DNA of 27,429 nt from DATEHQ01 sp035279525 (GCA_035279525.1 DATEHQ010000115.1:1-27429); one strand, 5' to 3'. Positions 6,673 through 14,427 are shown, counted from the stretch's first letter. Notes: a model not told the origin generated them from the sequence alone. Translations and numbers: made by a program.

Positions 6673-7111
6673 GCTCTTCTTCCGCAGTGTCTTCGCTGAT
6701 CGGCATCACCGCCACCGGCAGGTCGCTGATGTCGAAGTAGCGGACGGGCTTGTTCATCCGCTTGGCGATGCCGACCTGGACCTTCACGCCGAGCGACATG
6801 CGTCCGAAGACCCACACCTCGTCGCAGCGCGCGAGCAGGTTGTTCATCGCCTCGCGGACCGCGTCCTTGTCCACGGTGTGCATCAGGTAGTAGTCGAAGA
6901 GCATGAATGGCGAGACGGGCACCAGCCCGGAGTCGAGGACGAACTTCTGGATGTGCGCGCGCCAGTAGAAGACCTTGTTCGACATGGCGACGTAGACAAG
7001 CCTCTTGGGATGTCGGAGGGTCTCCTCCGCCTGGTCCCGAGCGCTCGGCTTGGTCGTCGGTTGAAAGATGCGCTCGAGGATGTCCTCGGCCGCCTTTCCG
7101 CCAATCGCCAC
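6662..7111 (-). CDS. Small protein with nucleoside 2-deoxyribosyltransferase-like fold
   Basis: A 149-residue protein. The body starts with RLVYVAMSNKVFYWRAHI (about 37-54), continues through a variable middle containing SPFMLFDYYLMHTVD, and ends with LLARCDEVWVFGRMSLGVKVQVGIAKRMNKPVRYF (broken here only by my reading). A beta-strand opening, an internal CDEVWVFG strand and a closing A-x-x-x-NKPVRYF helix-strand match the nucleoside 2-deoxyribosyltransferase-like superfamily (DUF4406/DUF7768-type proteins), which act on nucleotides or N-glycosidic bonds. I cannot name the reaction. Start GTG 7111 is about 11 nt after a GGAGGGG ribosome-binding site, so unlike its neighbours this message has a leader. 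It overlaps the upstream-convergent HExxH gene by 11 bp. Confidence 0.55.
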   Translation of the reverse strand: MAIGGKAAEDILERIFQPTTKPSARDQAEETLRHPKRLVYVAMSNKVFYWRAHIQKFVLDSGLVPVSPFMLFDYYLMHTVDKDAVREAMNNLLARCDEVWVFGRMSLGVKVQVGIAKRMNKPVRYFDISDLPVAVMPISEDTAEEELRD

Positions 7112-7155
7112 CTGGCCCCTACCCCTCCGAACCGGTCATTGAATTAAGCGGCGGT

Positions 7156-7162
7156 TATCGTA
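7156..7162. promoter_or_regulatory. Overlapping divergent -10 boxes (nucleotide-hydrolase-like gene / SDR)
   Basis: TATCGT on plus (7156-7161) ends 7 nt before GTG 7169. TACGAT on minus (7162-7157) faces the gene starting at 7111 and would give a leader of about 40 nt containing the GGAGGGG site. Five bases are shared. Confidence 0.45.
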
Positions 7163-7168
7163 TCAGTC

Positions 7169-7939
7169 GTGCCAGCGGCCTCCCGGTTCGACCTGACCGG
7201 GAGGGTGGCGCTAGTCACCGGCGGCAGCCGCGGCATCGGCGGTGCGATCGCGACGGCGCTCGCCGAGCAGGGGGCTCAGGTTGTCATCTCGAGCCGGAAG
7301 CAGGCCGACCTCGACGAGCAGGCCGAGCGGATCAACTCCCAGTTCCCCGAGCGGGCCACCGCGGTCGCCGCCCACACCGGCCGGCCGGAGGACCTCGCGC
7401 GATTGGTCGGCGCCGTGATGGAGCGCTTCTCGCGGATCGACATCCTGGTCAACAACGCGGCGACCAACCCCTACATGGGACCGGTCCTGGGCGCCGAGCT
7501 GGCGGCGTGGGACAAGACCTTCGAGGTGAACCTGCGCGGAGTGTTCCTGCTGACGAAGCTCGTGTACGAAGCTTCGATGGAGGCGCACGGCGGGTCGGTG
7601 GTCAACGTGGCGAGCATCGGCGGCCTGCGTCCCGGCATCGGGCTGGGCGTGTACAACATCACCAAGGCCGGCGTGATCATGCTCACGCGCCAGCTCGCCC
7701 GCGAGATAGGAGGCAAGGTCCGCGTCAACGCCGTCGCGCCTGGCCTGATCAAGACACGCTTCGCAGAGGCGCTGTGGGCGAACGACGCGATCCTCGACCG
7801 GGTCCTGGCGTCCAACCCCATGGGCCGCATCGGACTGCCTGAGGAGGTCGCCGGCGCCGTGGTGTTCCTCGCCTCGGACGCGGCGAGCTACGTCAACGGC
7901 GAGGTGCTGGTCGTTGACGGGGGCGGCGGCGAGGTTTAG
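7169..7939 (+). CDS. SDR-family oxidoreductase (classical FabG-like)
   Basis: A 256-residue classical short-chain dehydrogenase/reductase that should oxidise an alcohol or reduce a ketone with NAD(P). The dinucleotide motif TGGSRGIG is at 17-24 and the structural NNAA at 95-98. The catalytic Ser149-Tyr162-Lys166 triad lies in NVASIGG and VYNITK, and the C-terminal signature is DAASYVNGEVLVVDGG. The segment SSRKQADLDE after the second strand has an Arg/Lys pair, which favours NADP. Start GTG 7169 is 7 nt after the TATCGT box, so it is probably leaderless. The 3' end overlaps the convergent epimerase-like gene by 47 bp. The substrate cannot be inferred from the neighbours. Confidence 0.85.
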   Translation: MPAASRFDLTGRVALVTGGSRGIGGAIATALAEQGAQVVISSRKQADLDEQAERINSQFPERATAVAAHTGRPEDLARLVGAVMERFSRIDILVNNAATNPYMGPVLGAELAAWDKTFEVNLRGVFLLTKLVYEASMEAHGGSVVNVASIGGLRPGIGLGVYNITKAGVIMLTRQLAREIGGKVRVNAVAPGLIKTRFAEALWANDAILDRVLASNPMGRIGLPEEVAGAVVFLASDAASYVNGEVLVVDGGGGEV

Positions 7940-9029
7940 CGGGCTCGAGCGAGCCGGTCGGTGAGCCGTTGGATTCGCCCTCCCCGTTCTCGGAGGCCGG
8001 CTGCCGGCTGTGGATGAAGTCTTCGAGCTCCTTCTCGTACTGGTAGCGGTGCCTGTCGGGTTCGTAGCGGAGCACGCGCCGATCCTGGATGAAGTCCAGG
8101 AAGGCGCTGCGCGTGTCGCGCGAAGCCCTGAAGCCGAGCTCGCGAGCGGCCTTGGCCGTCGACAGCGACCGGCCCCAGCGCAGGAGGTCGAGCAGCTGCG
8201 GTGACAGAGTCGCGATGCCCGCCTTGCGGATGGCGAAGGCTGTGAGCTCGAGACCGAACGGCGGCAGGAGCGGCGCGTGCACCTTGCCCGCCGCGTCGAG
8301 CAGCTTTGAAAGCGATTCGACCCCCGGTGCCGCGATGTTGTACGCGCCAGGGGCGCCACGCCTCGTCGCAATCGCGATCGCCTCGATGCAGTCGTCGCGG
8401 TGCACGAGCTGCAGCGGCGGATCGTAGCCGGCGACGGTGGGCACGACTTCGAGGTCGAGGTAGCGCGCCAGCGGTTGGGGCTCCTGCGGGTTGAGGCTGT
8501 TCGCGAAGCGAAGGACGAGGATCGAGATGTTCGGGTTGCGCACCGCGAAGTCGCTCACATAGGACTCGACCTCCACGATGTCCCGCACGAATTGATGGTG
8601 CGAGTTGCTGTCGAGCCGGTGATCCTCGCGGAGCCCGACAGGCAGATCGAAACGCGAGCCGTAGACGTGGCCCGAGGATTTGACGACGAACCTGCGCACC
8701 GGGCTTCCTTCGCCGGCGCAGCCCGCGAGCAGGTTGAGGGTGCCGATCACGTTCATCTCGTGTGCGCGGGCCGGGTCCATGTCGAACGAGTCGATGCGGG
8801 TCAGCGTGTGAACCACGGTGTCGATGCCGACCGCGCGAACGAGCTTGCCGATGAGCGAGTGGCGGATGTCGAGCTTCAGGTAGTCCGCTCGGCCGAGGTC
8901 GTAGCGGGGTTCGCGCGCGTCGATGCCGATGACCTCGGCGACGTCAGGGTCCTCCTGCAGGCGCTGCACCGTGAGCGCGCCCCACCACCGCGCGACCCCG
9001 GTGACCAGCACCCGGCGCTTCCTGGCCAC
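7893..9029 (-). CDS. Atypical NAD-dependent epimerase/dehydratase-like (extended SDR) protein
   Basis: A 378-residue extended-SDR protein with a Rossmann N-terminus (RRVLVTGVARWWGALTVQRL). The usual GxxGxxG loop is altered: G11 and G17 remain but the middle Gly is lost. The catalytic YxxxK is also absent: the aligned segment QFVRDIVEVESYV has Phe147 and Ile151, so it is probably a ligand-binding or non-classical enzyme. From memory, similar actinobacterial proteins share the xRDxVEVExYV segment. The C-terminus ends in a low-complexity, strongly basic tail (KPRRRPRQRPAPRR). I chose GTG 9029, 7 nt after a TAGACT box; the longer frame to 9134 runs through an intergenic hairpin element. The last 47 bp are antisense to the end of the SDR gene. 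Confidence 0.72.
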   Translation of the reverse strand: MARKRRVLVTGVARWWGALTVQRLQEDPDVAEVIGIDAREPRYDLGRADYLKLDIRHSLIGKLVRAVGIDTVVHTLTRIDSFDMDPARAHEMNVIGTLNLLAGCAGEGSPVRRFVVKSSGHVYGSRFDLPVGLREDHRLDSNSHHQFVRDIVEVESYVSDFAVRNPNISILVLRFANSLNPQEPQPLARYLDLEVVPTVAGYDPPLQLVHRDDCIEAIAIATRRGAPGAYNIAAPGVESLSKLLDAAGKVHAPLLPPFGLELTAFAIRKAGIATLSPQLLDLLRWGRSLSTAKAARELGFRASRDTRSAFLDFIQDRRVLRYEPDRHRYQYEKELEDFIHSRQPASENGEGESNGSPTGSLEPAKPRRRPRQRPAPRR

Positions 9030-9036
9030 GTAGCCC

Positions 9037-9042
9037 AGTCTA
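9037..9042 (-). promoter_or_regulatory. -10 box of the epimerase-like gene
   Basis: TAGACT on the minus strand (9042 to 9037) ends 7 nt before GTG 9029. It lies 15 nt beyond the type-1 hairpin of the composite element. Confidence 0.5.
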
Positions 9043-9057
9043 ACCTTCGTAGTGCGC

Positions 9058-9196
9058 GCGGCCGGATTCACTCCGGCCGCAACTTGTATGCCTGGCCGCC
9101 ACGCAACTTGCGCCGAGTGCCCGGCGCCGCTCAACAGGGAAAAAGAGCAGCGGCGCGTAGCGCCGCGATGAGGGAAAACCGTAGGTTGTCCCTCAT
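9058..9196 (-). repeat. Composite 3'-end hairpin element, copy 1
   Basis: Read on the minus strand after the helicase stop. First comes a hairpin with ATGAGGGA (9196-9189) pairing to TCCCTCAT (9175-9168) and inner AACC/GGTT. A second hairpin has GCGGCGC, loop TAC, GCGCCGC (9166-9150), followed by TGCTC and TTTTT. Then, after about 70 nt, CAAGTT precedes a hairpin GCGGCCGGA, loop GTGAA, TCCGGCCGC (9080-9058). The same three parts in the same order follow the FAD oxidoreductase at 21.77-21.93 kb. The octamer GCAACTTG occurs twice on plus (9079-9086 and 9103-9110). Confidence 0.75.
9140..9166 (-). terminator. Probable intrinsic terminator of the DUF503-helicase operon
   Basis: On the minus strand a 7-bp GC stem with a 3-nt loop (9166-9150) is followed 5 nt later by TTTTT (9144-9140). 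It begins 35 nt after the helicase stop codon and is the only hairpin here with a clear T-run. Confidence 0.6.
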
Positions 9197-9201
9197 AAAC
9201 C

Positions 9202-11607
9202 TCAGTATGTGCGTTTGATCACGTCCCGCTCCATGAGGACGACGGCGCGCGAGACCGTGTCGAGCAGCGGCGACTTCGACTGGCGCACCGCGAACTCGAG
9301 CTGTCGCAGCAGCGAGTACAGCGCCTTCATCGCCTTGATCGCATCGCCGATGTCCACGTTGGCGGGGAGCGGGATCTGGTCGAGCGCCTCGCCCGACGCC
9401 CATCGATACGCGAAATCGATGTAGTCGTGCGACGGCTGTCGCAGGTTGGGCTCGTCGAGGTCTGACTCGAGGTCGGCGAACCGAAAGTAGAGGGAGCGGA
9501 TGAGACGCGCCGTCTGCGAGATGGCGGGAGTCGGGTAGCGCCGGTAGCCTCGAGACTGGCCGCGGTCGCGTCCCCGCTCCCGATCCTCGGCGGCGAGCAT
9601 CACCATCACCGCGCAGAGCTCCTCGGGAGTGAGGCCCTCGAACCAGCCGAGCGAGGTTGCCTCCGCGACGAGGATGGTGTTCTCGCCGTAGATCCTCGCC
9701 GCGAAGAGGCCTTTGTCTGTCGGCTTGTTGCGCAGGAGGAATCCCGTCTCGGTCAGGATCCTCGTGAGCCGGCGCAGCTTGCGCGGGTACTCGTCCATCT
9801 GGCCCTTGACCTCACGCTGGCTGCTGTCGAGCTCCTTCTGAAGAGAGCGGATCTCGCTGTACTTCTGCAGCAGCTCGCCGAATCGCGGCGAGCGGACCAC
9901 CTTGAGCTTGCGCTGGCGCTCCGTCAATCCCTTAGCCTCGACCTCGAGCCGCTGGATCAGCCGGGAGTGCGAGGTCATGGCCCTCGTGCGGCGGTCGCGC
10001 CGCCCACGCCGCTGACCGCCGCCTTCACGGCGCAGCCGTCTCAGCTCGATGCGGATAGCCCGGCGGCGGTCCTCGAGCTTGAAATACTGCGCGACGTCCT
10101 CGATCGACACCTCCGGGTCGTCCCACACCCTCCTGATGTCCTCGAGCTGCTGTCGCACGTTGGCCAGTCGCTCGTCGGCCTGCTCCGCGGCGACGCGCTT
10201 CTGGAACTGGCCGAAGGACCGCTGCATCAGGCCTTCGGCCTCCTCCGGCGTGTAGACCCGGAGGAGGTTGAGCGCCATGTTGTAGCTGGGCAGGAACTTC
10301 GACTCGACGACGAGCGTGGGGCCCATGGCGACCTCGTAGATCGTCCCGACCTCGACGTCCGACTCCTTGAGGATCACGCCGTGTCCGATCACGTCGATGC
10401 CGCGCCTCCCCGCGCGGCCCATCAGCTGCGTGAGCTCGCCGGTGGTGAGGTGCGAGAAGTTGACGCCGTCGAACTTCGTGAATGACGAGACAGCCACGCC
10501 GCGAGCCGGCATGTTGATGCCGAGTGAAAGCGTCTCGGTGGCGAAAACGACCTTGATCAGGCCCTGCTGGAAGAGCTGCTCGACCATCTCCTTGTGGTAC
10601 GGAAGGAGCCCCGCATGGTGCTCCGCCATGCCGCGGCGCAGCAGCCGCGCGTCGACCATGCGGCGGAAGAGGGCCTCCTCGTCTTTGTCCTTGAGGCTGT
10701 TCAGCCGCTCGGCCGCGACGCGGTCGATCGCTTCCTTCTCGGCTGCGGTGGTCAGGTCGAGCTCGTGGTACGAGCACCTCTGCAGAGCCTCGCGGCAGCC
10801 GCGCCTGGAGAAGATGAAGTAGATCGCCGGGAGCATCTCGTTGCCGCGCAGCTCGGTGATCACGTGCAGGAGGTCGTTGGAGGGCAGGCCGCGGTAGCCG
10901 CCGATGCGGTACGACGCTTCCTCCTCCTGCGCGGCCCTGGTCCACGTCCGCTGGTCGATCCCGCCTTCCCTGTTGAAGAGAGGCAGGAAGCGGTTGTTGA
11001 TGGAGAGCCACATCTTCAGCTCGACCGGGCGGACGTCGTGGAAGACGGTCTCCATGCCGCCGCGGTTCTCGGCCATCCAGTCGGCGACCTCCTGGTAGTT
11101 GCCGATGGTGGCCGACAGCCCGATGAGCTTGATGTCGCGCGGCGCCTGGATGACGATCTCCTCCCACACCGAGCCGCGCGGAAAGTCGTCGATGTAGTGG
11201 ACCTCGTCGAGCACCACGTAGCGCACGGCGTCGAGGCGCGCCGGATCCTCGTAGATCAGGTTCCGCAGGATCTCGGTCGTCATGACGACCACAGGCGCCT
11301 CGTCCTGGATCGTGTTCTCGCCCGTCACCAGCCCCACCGTCGACTCGCCGTACTCGCGCACGAAGTCGTGGTACTTCTGGTTGCTGAGCGCCTTGAGGGG
11401 CGTCGTGTAGAGCACCTTCGCGCCTTCGCGAAGGGCGCGGAAGATCGCGTACTCGGCCACCATCGTCTTGCCGCTCGACGTCGGCGCGCTGACCAGCACG
11501 CCCCCGACGCCGCGGTCGAGCTTGTCGATCGCCTCGCGCTGAAACGGGTCCAGCGAAAACGGCAGTGAAGCCTGGAATTCCTCGACCAGGGACTCGATGA
11601 TCTTCAC
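9202..11607 (-). CDS. Ski2/Mtr4-like DExH-box RNA helicase (HelY-type)
   Basis: An 801-residue superfamily 2 helicase of the Ski2-like group, known in actinobacteria as HelY and related to eukaryotic Mtr4/Ski2. It should unwind structured RNA using ATP in the cytoplasm. Motif I is APTSSGKT (41-48), TTPLKALSNQKY is motif Ia, DEVH is motif II (134-137), SATIGN is motif III, and TGELTQLMGRAGRRGID is motif VI. After the RecA domains come an arginine-rich, coiled-coil-prone insert (RRLRREGGGQRRGRRDRR, then long charged helices) and a C-terminal DSHCT-like region. GTG 11607 overlaps the DUF503 stop as GTGA, so translation is coupled. The last codons precede the composite hairpin element and its terminator. 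Confidence 0.88.
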   Translation of the reverse strand: MKIIESLVEEFQASLPFSLDPFQREAIDKLDRGVGGVLVSAPTSSGKTMVAEYAIFRALREGAKVLYTTPLKALSNQKYHDFVREYGESTVGLVTGENTIQDEAPVVVMTTEILRNLIYEDPARLDAVRYVVLDEVHYIDDFPRGSVWEEIVIQAPRDIKLIGLSATIGNYQEVADWMAENRGGMETVFHDVRPVELKMWLSINNRFLPLFNREGGIDQRTWTRAAQEEEASYRIGGYRGLPSNDLLHVITELRGNEMLPAIYFIFSRRGCREALQRCSYHELDLTTAAEKEAIDRVAAERLNSLKDKDEEALFRRMVDARLLRRGMAEHHAGLLPYHKEMVEQLFQQGLIKVVFATETLSLGINMPARGVAVSSFTKFDGVNFSHLTTGELTQLMGRAGRRGIDVIGHGVILKESDVEVGTIYEVAMGPTLVVESKFLPSYNMALNLLRVYTPEEAEGLMQRSFGQFQKRVAAEQADERLANVRQQLEDIRRVWDDPEVSIEDVAQYFKLEDRRRAIRIELRRLRREGGGQRRGRRDRRTRAMTSHSRLIQRLEVEAKGLTERQRKLKVVRSPRFGELLQKYSEIRSLQKELDSSQREVKGQMDEYPRKLRRLTRILTETGFLLRNKPTDKGLFAARIYGENTILVAEATSLGWFEGLTPEELCAVMVMLAAEDRERGRDRGQSRGYRRYPTPAISQTARLIRSLYFRFADLESDLDEPNLRQPSHDYIDFAYRWASGEALDQIPLPANVDIGDAIKAMKALYSLLRQLEFAVRQSKSPLLDTVSRAVVLMERDVIKRTY

Positions 11608-11906
11608 AGTCGCAGCAGCTCCGTCGAGACGTTGGTGATCCTGGCTCCGTCGCTGTGCGACTCGATGTAGGAGAGAACCGTGGCCAGCACCTCGTCGGCG
11701 TGCCTGCCCTCGCCGCTCACCGTCGTCACGGCAAGCTCGGCGAGCTGCCAGCGGTCGAGCTCGCCCACCTCGGCGGCCGCGACCTTGTACTCCTGACGCA
11801 GCCTTCTCAGCAATCCGCTGACCACCTGGCGCTTGGACTTGAGCGACCTGCTGTCAGGAATGTGCAGCACCACGCGGAGCAGGCCGACCGTCAGAGGAGA
11901 TGACAT
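11604..11906 (-). CDS. DUF503 (YlxP-like) family protein
   Basis: A 100-residue protein resembling DUF503/YlxP, whose B. subtilis member lies in the nusA-infB-rbfA operon and is suspected of a role in ribosome or RNA metabolism. Recognisable features are the opening VGLLRVVLHIPDSRSLKSKRQ (in part), the basic KSKR..VSGLLRRLRQEY helix, and VAAAEVGELDRWQLAELAVTTVSG. The biochemical function is unproven. Here it is the first gene of a two-gene operon with an RNA helicase, overlapping it by 4 bp, which fits an RNA-related role. ATG 11906 lies 9 nt after a TAATCT box that overlaps the pyrE -10 box on the other strand. Confidence 0.78.
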   Translation of the reverse strand: MSSPLTVGLLRVVLHIPDSRSLKSKRQVVSGLLRRLRQEYKVAAAEVGELDRWQLAELAVTTVSGEGRHADEVLATVLSYIESHSDGARITNVSTELLRL

Positions 11907-11914
11907 CCATCAGC

Positions 11915-11921
11915 TAGATTA
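11915..11921. promoter_or_regulatory. Overlapping divergent -10 boxes (DUF503-helicase / pyrE)
   Basis: TAGATT on plus (11915-11920) ends 7 nt before GTG 11928. TAATCT on minus (11921-11916) ends 9 nt before ATG 11906. The 7-bp TAGATTA serves both strands, and only 21 bp separate the two start codons. Confidence 0.6.
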
Positions 11922-11927
11922 GGTCGG

Positions 11928-12464
11928 GTGAAGGCCGAGGCAACCGGGCTCGAGGACCTCGGACGCGATCTCGTCAAGGCCTCATACCTCAAAGGGGATT
12001 TCGTCCTGCGTTCGGGCAAACGCTCGAACCGCTACTTCGACAAGTTCCTTTTCGAGACCGACCCGATGCTGTTGAAGCGGATCGGCCGCCACCTCGCGGA
12101 CCTCGTGCCGAAACAGACTCAGAGATTGGCCGCGCCGGAGCTGGGCGCGGTGCTCCTCGGCGGCGCGGTCTCGATGGAGACCGGGCTGCCGCTGATCCTC
12201 GTGCGCAAGGAGCCGAAGGGCTACGGCACCGCCAAACAGCTCGAAGGTCGATACGAAGCGGGCGAGCGCACCACCGTGATCGAGGACGTCGTCACCACGG
12301 GTGGGGACTCACTGCGCTCGGCGCGGGTCCTGCGCGATGCGGGCCTGGACGTGATTCATCTCGTGGTCGTGCTGGACCGCGGTGAAGGGGGAGAGCAGAG
12401 CATCAGAGACGCCGGCATTCCATATTCGCCGCTGTTTCGCATTCAGGACCTCGACCTTGACTGA
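11928..12464 (+). CDS. pyrE: Orotate phosphoribosyltransferase
   Basis: Converts orotate and PRPP to orotidine monophosphate in pyrimidine synthesis. The 178-residue product carries the type I PRTase PRPP loop TVIEDVVTTGGDS (116-128). The flexible catalytic loop LVRKEPKGYGTAKQLEG (91-107) contains the Lys residues expected in PyrE, and the N-terminal LKGDFVLRSGKRSNRYFDK is typical of orotate-specific members. GTG 11928 follows a TAGATT box by 7 nt with no Shine-Dalgarno site, so it is probably leaderless. The 3' end overlaps the dihydroorotase gene by 8 bp, placing two steps of the same pathway under one promoter. Confidence 0.92.
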   Translation: MKAEATGLEDLGRDLVKASYLKGDFVLRSGKRSNRYFDKFLFETDPMLLKRIGRHLADLVPKQTQRLAAPELGAVLLGGAVSMETGLPLILVRKEPKGYGTAKQLEGRYEAGERTTVIEDVVTTGGDSLRSARVLRDAGLDVIHLVVVLDRGEGGEQSIRDAGIPYSPLFRIQDLDLD

Positions 12465-13860
12465 GCTGGTCATCAAGGGCGGCACGGTCTGCACGCCTGA
12501 CGGGCCGCGCGAAGCCGACGTGCTGGTGACCGACGGCGTCATCGCCCGCGTCGACTCGAACATCGAGGCGGCGGCCGGCGCGAAGGTCGTCGATGCCGCC
12601 GGCATGTTCGTCCTGCCGGGCGCCGTCGACGTCCACGTCCACAGCCGCGACCCGGGTTTCCCCGAGAAGGAGGACTTCGGCACGCTCACCGCGGCGGCCG
12701 CCGCGGGCGGCGTCACCACCGTGCTCGACATGCCGAACACGGTTCCCGCCGTCGACGGCGCCGGGGTGCTCGAGGCGAAGGCCGCCTTAGCCCGCGGCAA
12801 GGCCAGGGTCGACTTCGGTCTGTGGGGCATCATCCGCTCGACCTCGAGCGAGGAGCAGCTCGAGAGCCTTGCCGACGGGGGCGCCGTGGGCTTCAAGGCA
12901 TACCTCGGCTACGCGTTCAGCGTCAGCCGCAAGCAGGTCCTGCAATCGCCGGCGCACAACGATCCCGACCTCGAGGCGCCGCCGGACTACGGGACCCTGG
13001 TTCGCCTCGCGCCCGCCCTGGCGAGGATCGGCCTCCCGGTCGCCATCCACGCCGAAGATCCCGGCGTACTGCGCGCGTTCCAGCGCCCGATTCTCAACTA
13101 CCAGGACCTGCTCGAGTCGCGGCCGCCGGAGGCGGAGGCCGTGGCGATCTCGGCGGCGGCCGTCGTGGCGCGGGAGTCGGGCCTGCACCTGCACGTCGCG
13201 CACCTGTCGAGCGCGATGGGACTGCAGGCGGTGGAGGACGCGCTGCGCGCCGGAACGAACCTCACGGCGGAAACCTGTCCGCAATTCCTGCTCCTCACCG
13301 ACCAGGATTTCGACCGGGTGGGCGCACACATGAAGATGCTGCCGCCGGTCCGGACACCGGCTGACCGCGACTCGCTGATCGACGGGTTGAGGCGCGGCGC
13401 CATCTCCATCGTGGGAACGGACCACGCGCCTCACACCGACGAAGAGAAGGCGAGGCAAGTCGAGGATGCGCTGTCCGGGACTCCTGGAGTCCAGACTCTG
13501 TACCTGAGCTGTCTCGAGATCGCCAGTGGTCTGGGCGACGTGTGGCAGGCCGTGCGCTGGGTGAGCGAGCGGCCGGCGGAGCTCGCCGGCCTGCAGGACA
13601 GCAAAGGTGCGATCTCGGCCGGCTACGACGCCGACATCGTGATCGTCGACCCGGGGCGCAAGACGACGGTCCGGCCGGCGGACATGAAGTCGAAGCAGCG
13701 CCACGGGGCCCTGGAAGGCAAGGAGTTCGGCTTCGCGATCAAGGAGGTGTTCCTGCGCGGCGAAAGCGTCAGCAGACGCGCGCGCGTTCACGGCCGTTGG
13801 GTCCGCCCCGCGCGGCGCGCGGAGCCTGCCGATCTCGTCCGGCTCGGCGACGTGCGATGA
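12457..13860 (+). CDS. pyrC: Dihydroorotase (cyclic amidohydrolase family)
   Basis: A 467-residue binuclear-metal amidohydrolase expected to interconvert carbamoyl-aspartate and dihydroorotate. All metal ligands are visible: H60 and H62 in DVHVHSRDPG, the carbamylated-lysine candidate K147 in GAVGFKAYL, H198 in AIHAED, H249 in HVAHLSS and D322 in GTDHAPHTDEEK. The GTDHAPHTxEEK segment and coupling to pyrE favour dihydroorotase; the length and the long insert after GFKAYLGYAF also fit allantoinase or hydantoinase relatives. Start TTG 12457 overlaps the pyrE end by 8 bp and gives the natural N-terminus MTELVIKGGTV. An upstream ATG at 12382 would add a 25-residue stretch overlapping pyrE. Confidence 0.85.
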   Translation: MTELVIKGGTVCTPDGPREADVLVTDGVIARVDSNIEAAAGAKVVDAAGMFVLPGAVDVHVHSRDPGFPEKEDFGTLTAAAAAGGVTTVLDMPNTVPAVDGAGVLEAKAALARGKARVDFGLWGIIRSTSSEEQLESLADGGAVGFKAYLGYAFSVSRKQVLQSPAHNDPDLEAPPDYGTLVRLAPALARIGLPVAIHAEDPGVLRAFQRPILNYQDLLESRPPEAEAVAISAAAVVARESGLHLHVAHLSSAMGLQAVEDALRAGTNLTAETCPQFLLLTDQDFDRVGAHMKMLPPVRTPADRDSLIDGLRRGAISIVGTDHAPHTDEEKARQVEDALSGTPGVQTLYLSCLEIASGLGDVWQAVRWVSERPAELAGLQDSKGAISAGYDADIVIVDPGRKTTVRPADMKSKQRHGALEGKEFGFAIKEVFLRGESVSRRARVHGRWVRPARRAEPADLVRLGDVR

Positions 13861-14327
13861 GCGCGCGGTTGTCACTGTGCCTGCTGATCCTCTTGCTCGG
13901 CGCGGGCGTGGCGTGCGGCTCGTCAGGCGGCGGACAGGCCGCAGCCTCGCCGTCGGCGTCAGCCGTCGTCTCGACCAACCCGCACGACAAGCTCGCTGCG
14001 CCCGCCGCGACGCCCGCCGGGTTCCCTGGCGACGTGCCCGTCTATCCAGGCGCTCGACTGACCGCGGGAGCCGCCTTCAGCGGCGGCGGGCAGACGACGT
14101 TCGGGATGGAGTGGGAGACGCTGGACAGCGTCGACAAGGTCCACACCTTCTACGCGACGAAGCTCAACCAGGGCGACTGGACGATCAGCTTCAGCGGCAC
14201 GACGGCGAGCAGCTTCAACGCCGTCTTCTCGCGCAAGTCGAACTCGAAGGTCGTCGGCACGATCGGCGCCGACGGCAGCTCGGGGGTGTCGAAGATCTCG
14301 CTCAGCCTGGTCTCGTCGGGTCAGTAG
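13857..14327 (+). CDS. Putative lipoprotein
   Basis: A 156-residue secreted protein with a lipoprotein signal: MSARLSLCLLILLLGAGVAC, in which the lipobox GVAC places the lipidated Cys at residue 20. A Ser/Ala/Pro/Gly-rich linker follows, then a folded domain of about 100 residues starting at FPGDVPVYPGARLT and containing VHTFYATKLNQGDWTIS. The pattern of a PVYPGA start and an FY...L...GW segment recurs in small actinobacterial and chloroflexal lipoproteins of unknown function. ATG 13857 overlaps the pyrC stop as ATGA, so it is translationally coupled to pyrimidine genes, with no obvious functional link. Confidence 0.7.
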   Translation: MSARLSLCLLILLLGAGVACGSSGGGQAAASPSASAVVSTNPHDKLAAPAATPAGFPGDVPVYPGARLTAGAAFSGGGQTTFGMEWETLDSVDKVHTFYATKLNQGDWTISFSGTTASSFNAVFSRKSNSKVVGTIGADGSSGVSKISLSLVSSGQ

Positions 14328-14422
14328 CGCTTCTTGGTCCGCCGGCGGACGTAGCCGTAGATCCAGAAAAGGCAGACGAGCGACAGGAGGATCGCCATCC
14401 CGACTGCGGCCGCATGCTCCAT
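14321..14422 (-). CDS. 33-residue single-pass membrane microprotein
   Basis: ATG 14422-14420 opens a 34-codon frame encoding one hydrophobic helix (GMAILLSLVCLFWIYGYV, residues 8-25) followed by a strongly basic tail RRRTKKRY, the classic inside-positive signature. The N-terminus MEHAAAV is short and outside-facing by that rule. Upstream on the minus strand an A/T-rich CAGTAT lies 8 nt before the ATG, overlapping the promoter of the divergent gene at 14441. The stop overlaps the last 7 bp of the convergent lipoprotein gene. Small size and a CcmD-like look suggest a subunit or regulator of a membrane complex, but I cannot assign one. Confidence 0.5.
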   Translation of the reverse strand: MEHAAAVGMAILLSLVCLFWIYGYVRRRTKKRY

Positions 14423-14427
14423 TGCGG

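Noticed and set aside
12382..12456. ATG 12382 as start of the dihydroorotase
   Set aside because: It would add 25 residues overlapping pyrE with no family similarity; TTG 12457 gives the normal N-terminus.
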